DNA of 35,598 nt from an uncultured Lachnospiraceae bacterium (GTDB lineage Bacteria > Bacillota > Clostridia > Lachnospirales > Lachnospiraceae). This document shows positions 32,914-35,598 of this stretch, piece after piece. A program made the position numbers and the translations under genes. How positions within the stretch are numbered: position 1 is the stretch's first letter; each line of letters begins with the position of its first letter. The notes beneath the pieces are model-generated. The model did not search any database. It was given only the letters and a program-made list of their open reading frames with translations, and was not told where the DNA came from. The DNA is taken from positions 1 through 35,598 of the forward strand of contig CAKZZH010000125.1 in NCBI GenBank assembly GCA_937885345.1. The letters are read 5' to 3'.

Positions 32914-33533
32914 TATGCATACACCTCCTCGATAGTCTTAACGGCATCCTTGGTAATAACGAGCTTGTCATACTTAAGAATGTCATATACGTTGATTGTG
33001 TTGGTAAGAGCGGTCTTAACATCAGGAATATTTCTTGCTGAAAGAACTACGTTCTTATCATTATCATTAAGAACGATAAGTGCCTTATGAACCTCAAGAT
33101 TCTTAAGAGCCTGTACCATATTCTTAGTCTTGATATCATCGAAGCTGATCTTATCAACTACAACGATATTGCTTGCCTGAACCTTAGAAGTAAGGGCGGA
33201 CTTGATCGCGATCGCCTTCTCCTGCTTGTTCATTTTAAAAGAATAATCTCTGGGCTTCGGTGCAAATACAACACCACCGCCTGTCCACTGAGGAGATCTT
33301 GTAGACCCCTGTCTTGCATGACCTGTTCCCTTCTGTCTCCAAGGCTTTCTACCACCACCGGAAACTTCTGAACGAGTCTTAGCACTCTGAGTTCCCTGAC
33401 GCTTTCCGGCAAGAAGACTCTTTACGGCCTGATGTACGAGGTGTTCATTGATCTCTACACCAAATACGGCATCATTAAGATCGATTTCTTCAACCTGCTT
33501 GCCTTCAATATTGTAAACAGATACTTTAGCCAT
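32913..33533 (-). CDS. rplD: 50S ribosomal protein L4
   Basis: L4 binds 23S rRNA, and its loop reaches the exit tunnel. In E. coli L4 is also the repressor of the S10 operon. The 206-residue protein has SEVSGGGRKPWRQKGTGHAR and TRSPQWTGGGVVFAPKPRDY. If the same control acts here, its target would be the 306-nt leader before rpsJ. Confidence 0.98.
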   Translation of the reverse strand: MAKVSVYNIEGKQVEEIDLNDAVFGVEINEHLVHQAVKSLLAGKRQGTQSAKTRSEVSGGGRKPWRQKGTGHARQGSTRSPQWTGGGVVFAPKPRDYSFKMNKQEKAIAIKSALTSKVQASNIVVVDKISFDDIKTKNMVQALKNLEVHKALIVLNDNDKNVVLSARNIPDVKTALTNTINVYDILKYDKLVITKDAVKTIEEVYA

Positions 33534-33561
33534 CTGTATGTTCCTCCTTCCTTAAAAGCCA

Positions 33562-34245
33562 TTACTTGCTGGCTTTTACTGTTTCCTTAAGTGTTACTAA
33601 AGATTTCTTAGCACCGGGAACTGCACCCTTAACCAAGATTATATTATTATCAACATCTACTCTAACGACCTCGAGGTTCTGAATTGTGATCCTCTTGGAT
33701 CCCATGTGACCGGGCATTCCTTTTCCCTTGAATACACGGCTGGGTGAAGAGCAGGCACCATTGGAACCCTGATGACGATGGAACTTGGAACCATGCTTCA
33801 TCGGTCCTCTGTGCTGACCAAGTCTCTTGATAGCGCCCTGGAAGCCCTTTCCTTTGCTGATTGCGGTAGCATCGATCTTGTCACCTACAGCAAAGATGTC
33901 AGCCTTGATCTCGTCCTTAACATTGTAATCAGAGACATTCTCAAACTTAAATTCCTTAACGAATCTCTTGGCACTTACTCCGGCCTTGTCAAAATGACCT
34001 TTCTCAGCCTTGGTAACGCCATGTCTGTTTCTGATCTCTTTCTTGCCGTTCTTGTCGACCGTGACAACCTTTTCCTTCTTGTCTACAAATCCAACCTGAA
34101 CTGCTTCGTAACCGTCGTTCTCAATGGTCTTGATCTGTGTTACAACACAGGGACCTGCCTGAAGTACAGTTACAGGAATGAGCAAACCGTCTTCTGTGAA
34201 GATCTGAGTCATTCCGACTTTTGTTGCTAAAATCGCTTTCTTCAT
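33562..34245 (-). CDS. rplC: 50S ribosomal protein L3
   Basis: L3 starts large-subunit assembly; its tip is close to the peptidyl-transferase centre. The 227-residue protein has ILATKVGMTQIFTEDGLLIP, then FHRHQGSNGACSSPSRVFK with the Gln that PrmB methylates in other bacteria, and GMPGHMGSKRITIQNLEVV. A 140-nt gap with hairpins lies before it. Confidence 0.98.
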   Translation of the reverse strand: MKKAILATKVGMTQIFTEDGLLIPVTVLQAGPCVVTQIKTIENDGYEAVQVGFVDKKEKVVTVDKNGKKEIRNRHGVTKAEKGHFDKAGVSAKRFVKEFKFENVSDYNVKDEIKADIFAVGDKIDATAISKGKGFQGAIKRLGQHRGPMKHGSKFHRHQGSNGACSSPSRVFKGKGMPGHMGSKRITIQNLEVVRVDVDNNIILVKGAVPGAKKSLVTLKETVKASK

Positions 34246-34385
34246 TAAAACTTACCTCCTGGTTAATCTACAGCGGTTTGGTCAGCCTCAAGGCCTCCCA
34301 AACATCCTAGAAAGAACACATTTTACGCTGCACCACACACCGGTGCGCGCCATCTATATATGAACTTACAGGATTAACTAAAATA
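34246..34385 (-). promoter_or_regulatory. Structured gap between rpsJ and rplC
   Basis: No gene is present. A GCACC/GGTGC hairpin is at 34330-34346. A second, TTTGG/CCAAA with an inner GCC/GGC pair, is at 34277-34302, about 20 nt before the rplC ribosome-binding site. No T-run follows. Confidence 0.4.
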
Positions 34386-34700
34386 TTACTTGCTCTGAAT
34401 CTTGACGAACACACCCGCCGGCATCTCAAGCTTAGAAAGAACATCTACAGTCTTGGATGTGGGAGCGATTACATCAATGAGTCTCTTATGGGTTCTCTGC
34501 TCGAACTGCTCTCTGGAGTCCTTATATTTGTGAACCGCACGAAGGATTGTGATTACTTCCTTCTTGGTAGGAAGGGGTACCGGTCCGCTAACCTTAGCAC
34601 CTGTCTTCTTAACCGTTTCGATGATTTTCTTGGCAGACTGATCTACGAGTACGTGATCGTATGCCTTGAGAGTGATTCTCATTACTTGTTCGCTTGCCAT
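34386..34700 (-). CDS. rpsJ: 30S ribosomal protein S10
   Basis: S10 belongs to the small-subunit head. It is also NusE, which pairs with NusB in antitermination and binds NusG to couple transcription with translation. The 104-residue protein has MRITLKAYDHVLVDQSAKKI, the GPVPLPTKKEVITILRAVHK stretch and the ending MPAGVFVKIQ. First gene of the S10-spc-alpha operon. The start has AAGGAGG, but an 11-nt spacing filled by GGC and a run of seven T. Confidence 0.98.
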   Translation of the reverse strand: MASEQVMRITLKAYDHVLVDQSAKKIIETVKKTGAKVSGPVPLPTKKEVITILRAVHKYKDSREQFEQRTHKRLIDVIAPTSKTVDVLSKLEMPAGVFVKIQSK

Positions 34701-35006
34701 AAAAAAAGCCGCCTCCTTATTCGTACTATTATATTGGAACTAATTAGTACGACAGTGGTGACTGTACACTTCCCCGCGTGTGTCGCGACCCGGTATAAAA
34801 AATGAAGCATTTGCTGTATCCTGCTCCTACCAGTCTTGACCCCTTCGCGGTCGTCTCCGCATACGCGGACGGTATTCGTACAGTGACTTGTCGTCAGTTT
34901 CCTAACTTGACATTCGCTCCACGGAAAACCTGATTCCACCGGTGCAACTCTTACTAATTCCGGCCGATCAGCAACCTCACGCTTCACAGCTATCAATGTC
35001 ACAGCA
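34701..35006 (-). promoter_or_regulatory. About 306-nt leader of the S10 operon
   Basis: The stretch from the predicted start to rpsJ is gene-free and hairpin-rich. Stems are visible at 34722-34751 (CGTACTA/TAGTACG, just upstream of the ribosome-binding site), 34752-34765 (ACAGT/ACTGT), 34838-34852 (GACC/GGTC) and 34852-34871 (CCGC/GCGG core). No intrinsic terminator is seen. It is a probable autoregulatory leader; L4 control is known in gamma-proteobacteria and only inferred here. Confidence 0.55.
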
Positions 35007-35012
35007 AGAGTT

Positions 35013-35041
35013 ACTTTACACCAATACAAAGAATAATGCAA
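35013..35041 (-). promoter_or_regulatory. Sigma-A promoter of the S10 operon
   Basis: On the minus strand TTGCAT (35041-35036), a 17-bp spacer and TAAAGT (35018-35013). Directly upstream (35042-35085) lies a very A/T-rich stretch with phased A and T runs, a likely UP element for strong expression. The rest of the gap up to 35146 holds a small GTGT/ACAC hairpin and nothing else recognisable. Confidence 0.8.
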
Positions 35042-35161
35042 GAAAAATATCATTTTAATTTGTAAATTTTTTGTAAACAATGATTTTTGTTCCCAATCAA
35101 TATTTCCCCCGTGTATTTTCTCACACTTATCAATTTTTTTCAATCTCTTCTATTATAGAAG

Positions 35162-35190
35162 TTGTCGCTTTTATTTTTTTGTGCTATTAT
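35162..35190 (+). promoter_or_regulatory. Possible promoter of the IS607 recombinase gene
   Basis: TTGTCG (35162-35167), a 17-bp spacer and TATTAT (35185-35190). It is inside or at the edge of the element and points away from the S10 promoter. Confidence 0.45.
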
Positions 35191-35273
35191 GGTCGTGCAA
35201 ATTTACAGGAGAATACTTAAGTAATTAAAAATATTGACATTAGTGATTAAATGTGCTCACGGAGGACATTATT

Positions 35274-35598
35274 ATGAACACTTCAAATATCACTAATTAC
35301 AAACCGAAAGATTTTGCTGAATTATTAGGTGTTTCTGTCAAGACGTTACAGCGTTGGGATAGAGAAGGAACTCTAAAAGCAAATCGGACTCCAACTGATA
35401 GGCGATATTACACTTATGACCAATATCTTCAATTCAAAGGTATAAATACCGAAAACGATAATCGTCAAATTGTTATTTATGCCAGAGTGTCTAGAAGAAA
35501 TCAAAAAGATGATTTGCAAAATCAAGTATCTTTTTTACGACAGTTTTGTAATGCTAAAGGTATTATTGTAGACCAATGTATTGAAGATTATGGAAGTG
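35274..35598 (+). CDS. IS607-family serine recombinase TnpA, 5' part
   Basis: This is the transposase of IS607 elements, a serine recombinase that moves the element through a circular form. The 108 visible residues begin with a MerR-like helix-turn-helix (YKPKDFAELLGVSVKTLQRW, DRRYY) and continue into the resolvase catalytic domain, with the nucleophile Ser in VIYARVSRRNQKDDL near residue 73. This order, DNA-binding domain first, marks IS607 against ordinary resolvases. The start has GGAGGAC 6 nt upstream. The gene runs off the window; a tnpB gene may follow outside. Codon use is A/T-rich compared with the ribosomal genes. Confidence 0.93.
   Translation, partial: MNTSNITNYKPKDFAELLGVSVKTLQRWDREGTLKANRTPTDRRYYTYDQYLQFKGINTENDNRQIVIYARVSRRNQKDDLQNQVSFLRQFCNAKGIIVDQCIEDYGS

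Larger units (their letters stand above)
35147..35598 (+). mobile_element. Left part of an IS607-type insertion sequence
   Basis: The recombinase gene at 35274 belongs to an element that runs past the window end. Its left boundary is not certain. A perfect 7+1+7 palindrome CTTCTAT-T-ATAGAAG (35147-35161) lies near the likely edge, and IS607 elements have no terminal inverted repeats or target duplications to fix it. The segment is much richer in A/T than the ribosomal genes. Confidence 0.6.

Noticed and set aside
34682..35143. 153-codon open frame over the S10 leader, overlapping the rpsJ start
   Set aside because: It contains the S10 promoter and leader hairpins, has no ribosome-binding site and shows no protein-like pattern; it is a frame across a structured RNA.

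Overview
The window is a piece of chromosome from a Bacillota bacterium, most likely a Lachnospiraceae (Butyrivibrio-like) species. The reasons are the Clostridia-type S10-spc-alpha gene order, which includes adk, map, rpmJ, rpsD and the ecfA1-ecfA2-ecfT-truA tail; the zinc-ribbon S14; an L17 with a long basic insertion; and Cys-rich mobile-element genes of a kind common in that family. Almost everything is on the minus strand. Bases 1-38 are not genomic: they match the Illumina TruSeq read-2 adapter, so the left edge is a contig end.

Left part (39-8800): a truncated HerA-like ATPase, nagA, a membrane chemotaxis receptor, a SulP anion transporter with its own terminator, and a four-gene operon of LytTR regulator, DUF3021 membrane protein, ABC ATPase and ABC permease. 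A pair of direct repeats 21 bp apart lies upstream of the LytTR gene and looks like an autoregulatory operator.

Accessory segment (8800-12430): a plus-strand AAA/DUF4143 ATPase whose promoter carries a 34-bp degenerate tandem repeat; a 139-bp palindromic element with 18-bp perfect inverted ends; a chimeric ORF joining the start of a RepA_N-like replication initiator to the tail of a surface protein; and two Cys-rich small genes. I read the last three genes as the decayed replication region of an integrative element.

Housekeeping part (12437-34700): transcription runs right to left, from rpsJ to rplQ (S10, spc and alpha clusters). A terminator follows rplQ, then come ecfA1-ecfA2-ecfT (vitamin-transporter energising module), truA, a DMT-family transporter, deoD, and rplM-rpsI with its own promoter and terminator. 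The short gene rpmJ (GTG start) lies between infA and rpsM. Good sigma-A promoters are visible before rpsJ, rpmJ and rplM. The leaders or gaps before rpsJ, rplC, rpmJ, rpsM, rpsK and rplM are long and hairpin-rich, which suggests ribosomal-protein feedback sites.

Right edge (35147-35598): the 5' part of an IS607-type serine recombinase gene, divergent from the S10 promoter and cut by the window end. No tRNA, rRNA or CRISPR array was seen. The ribosomal cluster is ordinary; the most novel-looking material is the regulatory and mobile-element relic sequence between 8700 and 12430.
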